DNA of 50,617 nt from Thermoprotei archaeon (GTDB lineage Archaea > Thermoproteota > Thermoprotei > Gearchaeales > Gearchaeaceae): NCBI GenBank assembly GCA_017857595.1, contig JAFMCU010000010.1:1-50617 (forward strand). The letters run 5' to 3'. This document shows positions 33,765-42,701 of the stretch, piece by piece. The notes below the pieces were generated by a model that worked only from the letters and a program-made list of their open reading frames with translations, made no database searches and was not told where the DNA came from. How positions within the stretch are numbered: position 1 is the stretch's first letter; the number at the start of each line of letters is the position of its first letter. The translations under genes and the position numbers were made by a program.

Positions 33765-34690
33765 TTTTCAGTGTTATCATACCATCTTACGGAGATATAA
33801 ATAATCTTGATAATATTATTAATTATCTTATTGAATTTAAATATAATAAAGAGTTTTATTTAAATAATATTTACATTATTTATTGTTGTGGCTTGAATCC
33901 AAAAATACTAAGTATTATTTTTAAGTATAATTTCGTAAAGCTTATTATCGAAAAAGAAAGAAAGGGTAAAGCTCATGCAATAAACTTAGCTTTAGAAAAA
34001 GATAATTCAGATATTATAGTTGTTCATTCTGCAGATTGCTTAACCAATTATAAGTCGATCAAAAATATTCTTACTAAGTTCAAAGAAGATAGTGTAGGTG
34101 GTGTTATTCCACTCTCGCACCCGTTAATTTCAAAAAATTCATTGATGGAGAAAATTTCCGCAACTTCTTGGCTTCTTTTAAATGAAACAATAAATAAATT
34201 AGATTTTGAAGATTCGTTACTAACTTTGGGCAATGATATTTATGCTTTTAGAAGAGAATGTTTAAATATAATTCCTGAAAATATAGTTAACGAAGATGCT
34301 TTCATTGCAATTGTTTTAAAGTCTAGAGGTTATAAAATTAAACTGGCTAACGAGGCCATAACATATATTAACACTACAAAAAAGTTAAGCGAATATTTAA
34401 AACAAAGAGAAAGGATAAACTATGGTCATGAACTAAACTATAGAATAAGTAAAGTAAGAACAAGTTCTTTTCGTTGGATATTGATATACAAACCTTTTAA
34501 AGCAATGAAAATAATCAAGGAATTTATAAAAAATTATAAGGAATTATCTTTTCACTTATTCTTGCTAGTCTATATTGAAATGGTATCAATCATCATATAC
34601 AAAATTAATCTTTTTTCAAAAAAGGATTATATAAGATGGAGTATAGCCTATTCAACAAAGAATCAAATAAAGCTTATAGAGACTTATTAG
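33761..34690 (+). CDS. Family 2 glycosyltransferase
   Basis: 309 residues with a GT-A fold. It opens with FSVIIPSYGDINNLDNII, then RKGKAHAINLALEK, and the acidic nucleotide-sugar site is VVHSADCLTN. The catalytic-base region is NEDAFIAIVLKSRGY, and a hydrophobic segment near 265-285 could anchor it to the membrane. It probably adds a sugar to a lipid-linked or surface glycan. It overlaps the nucleotidyltransferase gene by 4 bases. Confidence 0.88.
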   Translation: MIFSVIIPSYGDINNLDNIINYLIEFKYNKEFYLNNIYIIYCCGLNPKILSIIFKYNFVKLIIEKERKGKAHAINLALEKDNSDIIVVHSADCLTNYKSIKNILTKFKEDSVGGVIPLSHPLISKNSLMEKISATSWLLLNETINKLDFEDSLLTLGNDIYAFRRECLNIIPENIVNEDAFIAIVLKSRGYKIKLANEAITYINTTKKLSEYLKQRERINYGHELNYRISKVRTSSFRWILIYKPFKAMKIIKEFIKNYKELSFHLFLLVYIEMVSIIIYKINLFSKKDYIRWSIAYSTKNQIKLIETY

Positions 34691-34713
34691 TTTGTTATAA
34701 TAAAATAAACAAT

Positions 34714-35106
34714 ATGAGCGTAAAAGTTGAATGGAAAGGCGATTCAAATTTTGTAGGATACGATTCAAAAGGAAATACTGTATCGCTTGGAAGAAATGCT
34801 ATAGCTCCTATGGAAATGCTATTAATATCTCTGGCAGGATGTACAGCAATTGATGTTGTAGAAATATTGACTAAAATGAGAAAAAATGTTAAAGAACTCA
34901 ATGTATTAGTTTCAGGTGAAAGGAATGAAGATTACCCAAGATATTGGAAAAAGGTTAAAATAGAATATATAATTAAAGGTTCAGGATTAAGCAATGATGA
35001 CGTGGAAAAAGCAATAAAGTTATCTATGAATGTTTATTGTTCTGTAGCTGCTACTATATCCGGTAAAGCAGAGATCTCTTATTCATACAAACTAGAGCAG
35101 GTCTAA
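34714..35106 (+). CDS. OsmC-family peroxidase-like protein
   Basis: 130 residues from ATG 34714, which gives the family-typical start MSVKVEWKGDSNFVGYDSKG; an upstream in-frame ATG (34636) lies inside the glycosyltransferase gene and is unlikely. The first redox cysteine is in MLLISLAGCTAIDVVEIL and the second in LSMNVYCSVAATIS. OsmC/Ohr proteins reduce organic hydroperoxides with thiols. It follows the glycosyltransferase by 23 bases and may share its transcript. Confidence 0.88.
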   Translation: MSVKVEWKGDSNFVGYDSKGNTVSLGRNAIAPMEMLLISLAGCTAIDVVEILTKMRKNVKELNVLVSGERNEDYPRYWKKVKIEYIIKGSGLSNDDVEKAIKLSMNVYCSVAATISGKAEISYSYKLEQV

Positions 35107-35435
35107 CTTTGAATGAATAATTCAAAAATTCTTTAATATAAATTATCTGTATAAAATATTTTCGTTTAATCAAAATTTTTATACTTTTATTTTGACAAAT
35201 CGAAGGTTAATAGATTTTCTCTTTAAATCAAAATATTTATATATATGTTTCTTAAATTAAATAGAACCAATACTTTAATGCGATATTATTTGGAATAATA
35301 GTTTGAGGTATAAGTAATTTGTTATATTCATATGAACAAAAATAATATAATAATTCTTGATTAAACTAATATAATTATTTTGATTTTTACTTTAGGATAG
35401 ATAAAAGTTTACATATTCTTTATCAAATTATTATA
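35107..35435. other. AT-rich intergenic region
   Basis: About 330 bases of very AT-rich DNA with no plausible gene. Two similar stretches (TAATCAAAATTTTTATAC near 35168 and AAATCAAAATATTTATAT near 35226) look like repeated promoter-like boxes. The segment would hold the promoter of the following exported-protein locus. Confidence 0.35.
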
Positions 35436-35528
35436 ATGATGTATAGAAAAATAATTATTGCTATATTGATATGTTTGCTATTGATATCTACTAATATTTC
35501 TATGCTTCATGCAAAAAAAATCATTTAA
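35436..35528 (+). pseudogene. Signal-peptide fragment of a frameshifted exported protein
   Basis: ATG 35436 opens a 30-residue frame with a clean signal peptide (MMYRKIIIAILICLLL then ISTNISMLHAKK) and stops at TAA 35526-35528. It is separated from the rest of the protein by a run of eight A (35513-35520): one extra A would join it in frame to NHLTFTYEMKGK and the following frame at 35543. I read it as the 5' end of the same gene. Confidence 0.6.
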
Positions 35529-35542
35529 CGTTTACCTATGAA

Positions 35543-35959
35543 ATGAAAGGAAAGAGTTTTAATGAGCAAGTTGCTTCTAATATAACAATTATCAATGATA
35601 GTTATGTTAATGTAGTTACAGACTTTAACCATACAAATATAGTTAATGTAACCGTATCATTAACAAGTCTCATACTTAATTCAACAAATGAAATAATAAA
35701 AGATGAGAACATTACTATAAAGCATATTATCAATGTAAAGAATGGCCTTGTTACTAATCTTGAAGATATTTTTAACAAAAATAATACTTTCAATATTAAA
35801 CTCATAAACAATGATTCTGAAGTAAAATTCTCTTTACCAAATAATCAGGGTTATCTATTTATCCCTGAGTTATTGTCAAAACTAGACATGATTGGACATC
35901 CTCCAGTAGGGAGGGGGAGGATATGTTGTTGGAAATTTGACATTTACTTTATTAGATAA
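35543..35959 (+). pseudogene. Middle fragment of a frameshifted exported protein
   Basis: Continues from the signal peptide after the A-run. It is beta-rich and full of N-x-S/T glycosylation sites (NITIINDSYVNVV, NHTNIVNVTVSL), as expected for an extracellular archaeal protein. The natural frame breaks near 35908-35921: removing one G from the GGG run gives HPPVGGGGYVVGN and joins the next frame, whereas the unchanged frame ends in an improbable RICCWKFDIYFIR tail. Function unknown. Confidence 0.55.
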
Positions 35960-36359
35960 TCCTGCTTGTAATTTTCATTTATTTTATGCATATGTAGCAA
36001 TAATTATTGGTTATAATGGAACTGCGTGGACATTGGATTCTTATAATGTTGGAGTGGAAGCAAACTCACCCTTCAATAATTGGTGGGTTATGTCTAATCC
36101 ACCTCCTATCGTTACAAATAACTTTGTAAAATTCTCACTAGCTTTATGGGGTATTTTTCCCTGGATTAATAGAAGTATATGGTATGCATACGTAAATATA
36201 ACTGTTAATTTCTTAAGTAATGGAAGTATTACAGGTAATATTAAATATAAAGTTTATGATGTCTCAAATTTAGAAAGTTCGGGAATTATAAATCCAGGTT
36301 ATTTTAGTGGTTTCATAAATGAAACAGCTTATGCACTCCCATCATTACATTATTGTTAG
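35937..36359 (+). pseudogene. C-terminal fragment of a frameshifted exported protein
   Basis: Third piece of the exported protein. It reads NLTFTLLDNPACNF, a short hydrophobic stretch (YAYVAIIIGYNG), then extracellular-type sequence rich in Asn and aromatic residues (NVGVEANSPFNNWWVM) and more N-glycosylation sites, ending ALPSLHYC. Read as one gene, 35436-36359 would encode about 307 residues. I do not recognise the family. Confidence 0.55.
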
Positions 36360-36657
36360 AATATTAAGTATTTCCGCTTTATTGACCACAATTGTGTATT
36401 ACGCTTTAGCTTATACTCTAATTTATATAATTCATATTAATTATCCATTATTTTTATTTTTATCCAAATTATCTATTTTTACTGAGGTCATTGTTTGGAC
36501 AAACTTGGCCATGATTATCATACCTTGCTTGTTATTAAGCTTATATCCTGAAGAACTTCACTTTACGGCATACCTTATTATGCTTACAATCAGTGCTATC
36601 CTATCTGAATTTATGTATAGTTTTTACTATTTCTTAGGTTGGTATCCTTATTTTTAG
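36319..36657 (+). pseudogene. N-terminal fragment of a membrane protein
   Basis: 112 residues with three or four transmembrane segments (about 10-38, 42-60, 68-82 and 84-105). The start may be the internal ATG 36331. It stops after GWYPYF. Adding one T to the T-run at 36651-36655 changes this to YPYFLGFEALLVGYILNEK and fuses it to the following frame, so I read the two as one roughly 245-residue membrane protein. It overlaps the end of the exported-protein locus. Confidence 0.55.
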
Positions 36658-37067
36658 GATTCGAAGCTTTACTTGTCGGTTATATCTTAAATGAGAAAGA
36701 AAATGTATCTATAAAATATATTAGCTCTAGATTTTTTTTGCCATTTATTTTAACGTTAATAGGAGGAATAATATTGTTAATTTTACCATCCATAGATTTA
36801 TTTGTTGAGCATATAGCACTCAATTTTTCGTCTTATTTATTAAGTATTGAATTGAAAGTATTTTTTAGCGGTTTATCCACCTTAATTGTTAGTTTATATA
36901 TGTACAACAATGATGAAGCAAGAGTAAAATTAAGTGGAGTTCTTGCAATGTTATTTTCTACATTATCAACTGTAAATTACTTAGTAGGATTTTTCATCTT
37001 GCCTTTAATTGGAGGTATATTAGCAATAGTATGGAAACCTACTGCTACAGACTCCCTTTCCTCCTAG
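36639..37067 (+). pseudogene. C-terminal fragment of a membrane protein
   Basis: Up to 142 residues with four or so hydrophobic segments (GFEALLVGYIL, FILTLIGGIILLILPSI, LSTLIVSLYMY and VGFFILPLIGGILAIVW). It is in the -1 frame relative to the preceding fragment and joins it if one T is added near 36655. Its own TTG start at 36639 is probably not used. Function unknown; it likely forms a membrane partner of the exported protein. Confidence 0.55.
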
Positions 37068-37422
37068 AAAGATAAAAGCACAGCTCATTGATGCATAGAT
37101 ACATTTCTCATTTGTAGCATGCCTGGAGACTAAAAAACACCTCTAATTTGATAAAATATTAAGTATGTTATTACTGTATATTTGATCCTAAATCTCTCCT
37201 AAGCGAGCATTCTTCATTACAATATTAGCTCTGATCGTTTATTGCTCTTAATTAAAAGGAAGCGTTTAAAAAATATTAAAATTAACAAATTTATTCAGTC
37301 TTAAAGAGTGAAAAATTCAAGCTATTTTAAAAGTCCTAGCAAATTTTAATTAATAGCATTATCATTAATTTTAAATAATTTGACATTTATAGCAATAGAG
37401 TTTAATAAATCCCACCACTTAT
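37068..37422. other. Convergent intergenic region without a recognised gene
   Basis: About 355 bases between two tail-to-tail units. I see no frame with a good start, no tRNA-like structure and no repeat array. It is less AT-extreme in its first 180 bases than in the rest, so it could be decayed coding DNA continuing the damaged locus on its left. Confidence 0.3.
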
Positions 37423-38568
37423 TTAAGAAACAATCTTTTCGTATAAACTTTCTATTTGTTTCACTATTATATCCCAATCGTAAGATAAAGAAGTTTTATA
37501 TGCGTTTTTTTCCAATTCACTCCTTAGATTATCATTTTTTAGTAACGTAATCATCTTATTATGAAGATCGCTTGAATCGTTTGCTTTAAATAATAATCCA
37601 TTGAAATTATCTTTTACAATATCTTTAATTCCACCTGCATTACTAGCCACAACAGTTTTACTAGATGCAAAAGCTTCTAAGATTACTAGACCAAATGATT
37701 CTATTCTCGATGGTAATACTAAAAATGTACAATGACTTAATAACGATGCAAGATCTTCTTTATTTAGATTAAAATAAATAAACACATTTTTTTCCAATTT
37801 AAGCTTTTTAATCATGCTTATAATTTTAAAAGTTTCCTTTGTTGGAAAGCCTGCGATTACCAAGAAGATGTCATTATATTTTTGTAATAAATTTTTAAAG
37901 GAAATGATTAAAACATCAAGACCTTTATAAGTTGTATCTATTGAACCACCGTACAAAATATAATTCTTACCCTCTAATTCCTTAAATTTAACATTTCTCT
38001 TCAATGAATAAAATTGTACATCGATACCATTTGGAATGAATTTAATTTTTCTTTTATTAAAACCGTACCTTATATAATGATTATATTCTATCTTAGTTAC
38101 CACTATAAGAGCATCACAAATTAAAAAATTCTTAATGTAAAATGCGTCGAATAAGGCTTTCTTTATAGATTGTGAACCAGGTTCTGAATGAGTAGTAATT
38201 ACATGATTAAATTTCTTCAATCTTTTAATAATTGAACAGTATGTTAAAGGAAAGCCTCCATATGAATGGGAATGGATAATATCGAAACTGTTTGATTTAA
38301 TTAATTGACGAAATAATTCAAAAGAATGATAACCTAAGTGTCTAGGTAATGGAAACAGTTTATATGTTTTAAATCGATTTATAAGAATTCCATTGTAATT
38401 CTCAATTGTTTTATCATAAATAGAATTATAATCAAAACTTAAGAGATTGGATGTGAATATATTAATTTCATGACCCCTCTTAAATAATCTTGTAGATACT
38501 TCTAATACATGATTTTCTACACCCCCTATTGAAGGTAAAAACTTTGGTAAAACATAAAGAATCTTCAT
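37423..38568 (-). CDS. Family 4 glycosyltransferase
   Basis: 381 residues with a GT-B fold. The N-terminal domain begins ILYVLPKFLPSIGGVENHVLEV and has DIIHSHSYGGFPLTY. The donor-site domain contains KFIPNGIDVQFY and the E-x7-E motif PSRIESFGLVILEAFASS, followed by NAGGIKDIV. These are hallmarks of retaining hexosyltransferases that use nucleotide sugars. With the adjacent integral-membrane glycosyltransferase-like gene (overlap 4 bases) it probably builds N-glycans or glycolipids of the cell surface. Confidence 0.92.
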   Translation of the reverse strand: MKILYVLPKFLPSIGGVENHVLEVSTRLFKRGHEINIFTSNLLSFDYNSIYDKTIENYNGILINRFKTYKLFPLPRHLGYHSFELFRQLIKSNSFDIIHSHSYGGFPLTYCSIIKRLKKFNHVITTHSEPGSQSIKKALFDAFYIKNFLICDALIVVTKIEYNHYIRYGFNKRKIKFIPNGIDVQFYSLKRNVKFKELEGKNYILYGGSIDTTYKGLDVLIISFKNLLQKYNDIFLVIAGFPTKETFKIISMIKKLKLEKNVFIYFNLNKEDLASLLSHCTFLVLPSRIESFGLVILEAFASSKTVVASNAGGIKDIVKDNFNGLLFKANDSSDLHNKMITLLKNDNLRSELEKNAYKTSLSYDWDIIVKQIESLYEKIVS

Positions 38569-39890
38569 ATTAACTTAAGCTTGTTTAACCTAATTTTTAA
38601 TTTAAATTCTAAATAATTCCTGAATGAATAAATCAATTTATAAAGCAAAATGGCATTAATTATGGATAAAATAAGAATGAAAGTTTCTCTAATTATCATA
38701 AATGGATAGCTTGTTGTTATTTCTATGTCCCAAAAATAGAAGTCAGGGTTAATCGGTGTGAAAAATCTTAACAATAATACATTATTTAATAATATAAAAA
38801 CCCAAACATTAATGAAAATGTAGTATACTATTCTTTTGGATTCAATATTTGAAAATTCATAAAACAGAATAAAAATTATAAATAGATAAAGAAGATACTG
38901 TTCGTTAACAGAATTCCTTGTTAAAAGAAATACAATTATTGTAACAAGATTACAAGCAAGAAAATTTTTAAGTTCTTCATTTATTTTTGAAAAACTATAC
39001 CAAAAAATTGGCGTTAATATTGTTAAAGGAAGCCATACATAAGGCGCAATATAATTAGCAATGTAATATAACCAAATAAATTTACCCGGAAATATTTCGT
39101 TCAAATAGTAAACAAAAAACCAATAACTGAATCGACCGTAACTTTCTTTGAATAATACTGAGTCTACAGCATCGCGTAAATTAGATATATCCCAATTTAA
39201 AAATATAAACGGAATTAGTACGATAAAAAATATAAAAGTTATAGCAGCTACTATTGTTAAAACTAATTTTTTACTAATATTTTTTCTATAAAGGAAATTT
39301 GTTAAAAATGGGAAGAAAAATATGAATGGTAAGCCTGATATTAAAAAGCTCATGGATAAATAAAACAAGCTTTTAATTTTATTGAAATTTGTAAAAGCTA
39401 AAAAAAGGAATAAGATAGCTAATGTATGAGGCAAGCCCCACATTGAAGAAAATAGAATAGTGTAAGGATTTAAAAGCCATGCTGAACTTAAAAATAAAGC
39501 TTGCTTAAAATTGCTCTTATTTTTATAATATTTAAAAATCAAATATCCTAGCATTACGTCAGAAGCAACAAGAGGTTGTTTAAGAATAAAATAATATAAA
39601 TATTTGAAGTGAACGTCAAGTGATTGATAAACAAAATAAGAAAAAGCTGAATAGTAAGCATACAAAGGTGGATAGGCGATAGATGTCATGTTTTCTTGAT
39701 TGTAATACCAAAAGCTTACATTCGGTGAATAAGGTATAATACTATAAGGGTTATTCCCTTGTAATACATAAGGTCCTAATCTAACAAATAATTCAAAATC
39801 CCAGGGATGCCCAGTCCAAGGGGCTAACAATTCTCTTACAATTATGGAAAAAATCAAAATGATTCTAAAATAGTTATATACATTTCTCAT
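38565..39890 (-). CDS. Polytopic membrane glycosyltransferase-like protein
   Basis: 441 residues with roughly ten transmembrane segments. The first extracytoplasmic loop has the GT-C-like pattern PWTGHPWDFELFVRLG and QGNNPYSII followed by TSIAYPPLYAYYSAF, as in DUF2029/GT87 mannosyltransferases that use polyprenyl-phosphate sugars; acidic residues there would be catalytic. The C-terminal 25 residues are basic and cytoplasmic. It is the first gene of a two-gene operon with the GT4 enzyme. Substrate unknown. Confidence 0.8.
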   Translation of the reverse strand: MRNVYNYFRIILIFSIIVRELLAPWTGHPWDFELFVRLGPYVLQGNNPYSIIPYSPNVSFWYYNQENMTSIAYPPLYAYYSAFSYFVYQSLDVHFKYLYYFILKQPLVASDVMLGYLIFKYYKNKSNFKQALFLSSAWLLNPYTILFSSMWGLPHTLAILFLFLAFTNFNKIKSLFYLSMSFLISGLPFIFFFPFLTNFLYRKNISKKLVLTIVAAITFIFFIVLIPFIFLNWDISNLRDAVDSVLFKESYGRFSYWFFVYYLNEIFPGKFIWLYYIANYIAPYVWLPLTILTPIFWYSFSKINEELKNFLACNLVTIIVFLLTRNSVNEQYLLYLFIIFILFYEFSNIESKRIVYYIFINVWVFILLNNVLLLRFFTPINPDFYFWDIEITTSYPFMIIRETFILILSIINAILLYKLIYSFRNYLEFKLKIRLNKLKLI

Positions 39891-39947
39891 TAAACTTGAT
39901 AAAATTAATAAAATAAAAAAATAAAATTATTTATAAAAAAGAGTAAT

Positions 39948-40592
39948 TTAACCTTGTTTTTGTTCTGTGTTTAAGCTTGTTCCTATAGGTATCTCTGAAA
40001 ACTTTTCTTTAGTTCTAGATTCAGCAACACTTATTGCTTCCTTCAATACAGATTCTGACTCCTCTGTTGTAACTTCAAAGCCACCTATCATTCCTTCTGG
40101 TCCTGTTGTCTCATATAGTAATCCTGATAGATTTTCATTGATTGAAACAAGCTCTTTGTCCAGCTCAGGTAGAACACCTGATAATTTGCCCCTAACTGAT
40201 TGTATAACATTTATAGCACTACCGATTGCAACAGTAACATCGCCTATTGATTGAACAGTTTCTAATCTTAATATTACAGATTCTAGAGCTGATTTACATT
40301 GATCAACAAGCTTTAATGTCTTTCTTGTATTAGCTGTTTCATTTGCAAATACTTTAGCTCTATCCATTTCATGCTTTACATAACTATCGACGACCTTCTC
40401 AAACAATCTCCTATCTTTCTCTCTTAATCGCTCAGCAAGAATATCTAACTTTCCTGTTTGTATCTTAAGTCGATGAATAATTTGATATACCCTTTGCTTT
40501 AAAGGAGCCCCTGGTTGTATAGCTTCTCTTATCCTTGCCGATACTGGTTCCTTTACAGGTTTATCCCATTCTTTTTCGAAACTACTTGCCAT
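39948..40592 (-). CDS. cdvB: ESCRT-III-like cell division protein CdvB family
   Basis: 214 residues of the Snf7/CdvB fold. The helical-hairpin core includes APLKQRVYQIIHRLKIQTGK, LAERLREKDRRLFEKVV, ARIREAIQPG and a long helix LRLETVQSIGDVTVAIG, as in Sulfolobus and thaumarchaeal CdvB. It forms membrane-constricting filaments at division, with the Vps4-like ATPase CdvC. The tail EKFSEIPIGTSL could be a MIM-like ATPase-binding motif. There is no obvious C-terminal winged helix, so it may be a CdvB1/B2-type paralogue. cdvA and cdvC are not in the window. Confidence 0.88.
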   Translation of the reverse strand: MASSFEKEWDKPVKEPVSARIREAIQPGAPLKQRVYQIIHRLKIQTGKLDILAERLREKDRRLFEKVVDSYVKHEMDRAKVFANETANTRKTLKLVDQCKSALESVILRLETVQSIGDVTVAIGSAINVIQSVRGKLSGVLPELDKELVSINENLSGLLYETTGPEGMIGGFEVTTEESESVLKEAISVAESRTKEKFSEIPIGTSLNTEQKQG

Positions 40593-40612
40593 TCTAGCGA
40601 TAATTTGAATAA

Positions 40613-40626
40613 TATATATATAAAAA
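40613..40626 (-). promoter_or_regulatory. TATA-like box of cdvB
   Basis: On the minus strand a TTTTTTATATATAT-type run is centred about 27 bases before the cdvB ATG (40592), one of the best-spaced TATA boxes in the window. Confidence 0.5.
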
Positions 40627-40693
40627 AGATTAGCCCATGAAAAATGCTAATAAAAAATTAAATTTTCCATGGATTAATTCAAATTTTATAGTA

Positions 40694-41248
40694 TTAATAG
40701 GAAAACATTTGATGTTTTCTCATATATCTTAATAAATGTTCTGTTATGAAATCAACTTGTAAAGAAAGATCGTAAGGCCAAAGCAATTGAATATTAACAA
40801 AATCGTCTAATTTAATTTCATTTAATACTTTCATAACCAAATCAGTAGGATCGCTTAAAAAATCTAAAGGAACAATTAATATATTTAGTACTTTCATTGA
40901 TACCATGTTTAGAATTGAGGATTTCAAATCCGGAAAACAAAAATCTTTAAAGGCTACATCAATTACAAAATTTACTGTAAATCTCAATTCATTAACCAAT
41001 TCTAACAATTTATAATAATAAGGATCATTTTGCTCGTTTCTTGGCCAATGTTTAATTTCTTCTGCAAGCGCTTGAAGTTTTTCCAAATCCGTAGAATGTT
41101 TGAAAGCTAATTCATTTTTTAAATTCATATAAATTAGTGCTTTATCAGAAGGATAATCTAAAGGAAGTTGTCCATCAGCGAGAAGAATAACTCCTGTTCT
41201 AGAAGTCCTTGAAAGCATTTCTTGCTTTGTCATCAATTCTGTTGCCAT
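40694..41248 (-). CDS. Protein of unknown function next to cdvB
   Basis: 184 residues, not recognised. It is soluble and mixed alpha/beta. It starts MATELMTKQEMLSRTSRTGV, and the middle has a charged helix (TDLEKLQALAEEIKHWPRN). The second half is more hydrophobic (LNILIVPLDFLSDPTDLVM) and resembles a nucleotide- or protein-binding sheet, but no motif is clear. It is in the same direction as cdvB and 101 bases upstream; cdvB has its own TATA-like box. A division-related role is possible from position only. Confidence 0.65.
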   Translation of the reverse strand: MATELMTKQEMLSRTSRTGVILLADGQLPLDYPSDKALIYMNLKNELAFKHSTDLEKLQALAEEIKHWPRNEQNDPYYYKLLELVNELRFTVNFVIDVAFKDFCFPDLKSSILNMVSMKVLNILIVPLDFLSDPTDLVMKVLNEIKLDDFVNIQLLWPYDLSLQVDFITEHLLRYMRKHQMFSY

Positions 41249-41298
41249 ATTACTTATTAAATTTCATTTGATTATTTATTTAAACTTCTAATGAAGGA

Positions 41299-41311
41299 CT
41301 TTTTAAATATA
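41299..41311 (+). promoter_or_regulatory. TATA-like box of the prpD-prpB unit
   Basis: CTTTTTAAATATA is centred about 31 bases before the prpD ATG at 41337. Confidence 0.45.
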
Positions 41312-41336
41312 TATCAATTGTAAAATTTGTTTAATT

Positions 41337-42701
41337 ATGGCAAAGCTTCTAGCTGATAAAATAGCTGAATATGTAAAATCTGTAAATTATAACAATCTAA
41401 CTAACGAGGCAATAGAAGAAGCAAAGAAAAGAATCATTGACAGTATAGCTGTAGCGTTACCTACCTATAATGAAATACCCATTAGAATTATATATGAAAC
41501 GATAAAAAATTCTAGCCAAAGAAAGGGGGCTACATTGTGGGGGACGAAGAAGAAAGTTCCTATTGACTATGCATCGTTTTATAATTCCTCGATGACCAGA
41601 TACATAGATTACAATGATACTTATCTATCTAAGGAAGCACTTCATCCAAGTGATTCAATAGCTGGACTTTTTTCAATAACAGAATCGATGAACCTAAGCG
41701 GTAAAGACCTATTAACAAGCATAATTATAGATTATGAAATAATTTGCAGATTAGCTGATACCGCAAGCATAAGAGAAAGAGGTTGGGACCATGTGTCTTA
41801 TATTGCAATCGGTGTTGCTGCCGGTGCATCTAAATTATTAGATTTGGATATTAAAAAGATAGTTCAAGCAATTAATTTAACAGCATCGAATGTTATCACA
41901 TTAAGACAAGTTAGGATTGGAGAATTAAGTATGTGGAAAGGACTAAGTGCACCGAATGCTACAAGAAATGCAATCTTTTACACAATGTTAGCAGCGAATG
42001 GAATGACAGGCCCTGCACCTGTATTTGAAGGTGAAAGAGGTTTCTTTAAACAAGTATCAGGGGAGTTCGATTTGGATAAATTCGGCGGTTATAACACAAA
42101 AGAATTTAAAATATTTGAAACAAGCATAAAATTCAATCCTGTTGAATATCATTCAATGAGCGCAGCAGAAATAGCAGTTAGACTGCACAATAAAATAGGT
42201 GATGTTAGTAAAATTAAAAATATCGATGTAGATACTTTTAATGTTGCTTATCAAATCATCGTTAAAGATCCAGAGAAATGGGAGCCAAAAACTAAAGAAA
42301 CTGCTGATCATAGTATGCCTTATATTATCGCACATTGCTTAATTTATGGAAAAATTACAAAAGAATCATACTATGAAAATGCATTAAAGGATGAAAGGGT
42401 AAGAGCTTTAATGAAAAGGATAAATATTAAAGTAGATAATGAACTAGATAAACTCTATCCTCAAGGCGTTCCAACAAGGATTACTATAACTTTAGATGAT
42501 GGATCAAAGATATCTGAAGAATTAATATATCCAAAGGGTCATTATAAAAATCCTTTGACCAAAGAAGAACTGAATGATAAATTTTTAGTGTTGGTTGAAC
42601 CTTTGCTTAAAGAAAATGCCAAGGAGCTATTGAATAAACTTTGGAACTTAGATAAATTAAACGATTTAAAGGAAATAGTTGAACTTATGCGTTTTAGATG
42701 A
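41337..42701 (+). CDS. prpD: MmgE/PrpD family 2-methylcitrate dehydratase
   Basis: 454 residues. Family landmarks include RIIDSIAVALPTYNE near the N-terminus, TRYIDYNDTYLSKEALHPSD (a PrpD signature with the conserved D-N-D), WDHVSYIAIGVAAGASKLL, and WKGLSAPNATRNAIFYTMLAANG, followed by GPAPVFEGERGFF. It dehydrates 2-methylcitrate toward methylaconitate in propionate breakdown. The stop overlaps prpB by 4 bases, and citrate synthase follows, which supports the pathway call over the older MmgE role. Confidence 0.9.
   Translation: MAKLLADKIAEYVKSVNYNNLTNEAIEEAKKRIIDSIAVALPTYNEIPIRIIYETIKNSSQRKGATLWGTKKKVPIDYASFYNSSMTRYIDYNDTYLSKEALHPSDSIAGLFSITESMNLSGKDLLTSIIIDYEIICRLADTASIRERGWDHVSYIAIGVAAGASKLLDLDIKKIVQAINLTASNVITLRQVRIGELSMWKGLSAPNATRNAIFYTMLAANGMTGPAPVFEGERGFFKQVSGEFDLDKFGGYNTKEFKIFETSIKFNPVEYHSMSAAEIAVRLHNKIGDVSKIKNIDVDTFNVAYQIIVKDPEKWEPKTKETADHSMPYIIAHCLIYGKITKESYYENALKDERVRALMKRINIKVDNELDKLYPQGVPTRITITLDDGSKISEELIYPKGHYKNPLTKEELNDKFLVLVEPLLKENAKELLNKLWNLDKLNDLKEIVELMRFR

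Noticed and set aside
34636-34713. Upstream extension of the OsmC gene
   Set aside because: The extra 26 residues overlap the glycosyltransferase frame and are not part of the OsmC family; ATG 34714 gives the proper start.
37068-37422. tRNA or small RNA gene in the large convergent gap
   Set aside because: I found no T-loop GTTCRANNC sequence, no cloverleaf and no C/D-box pair.
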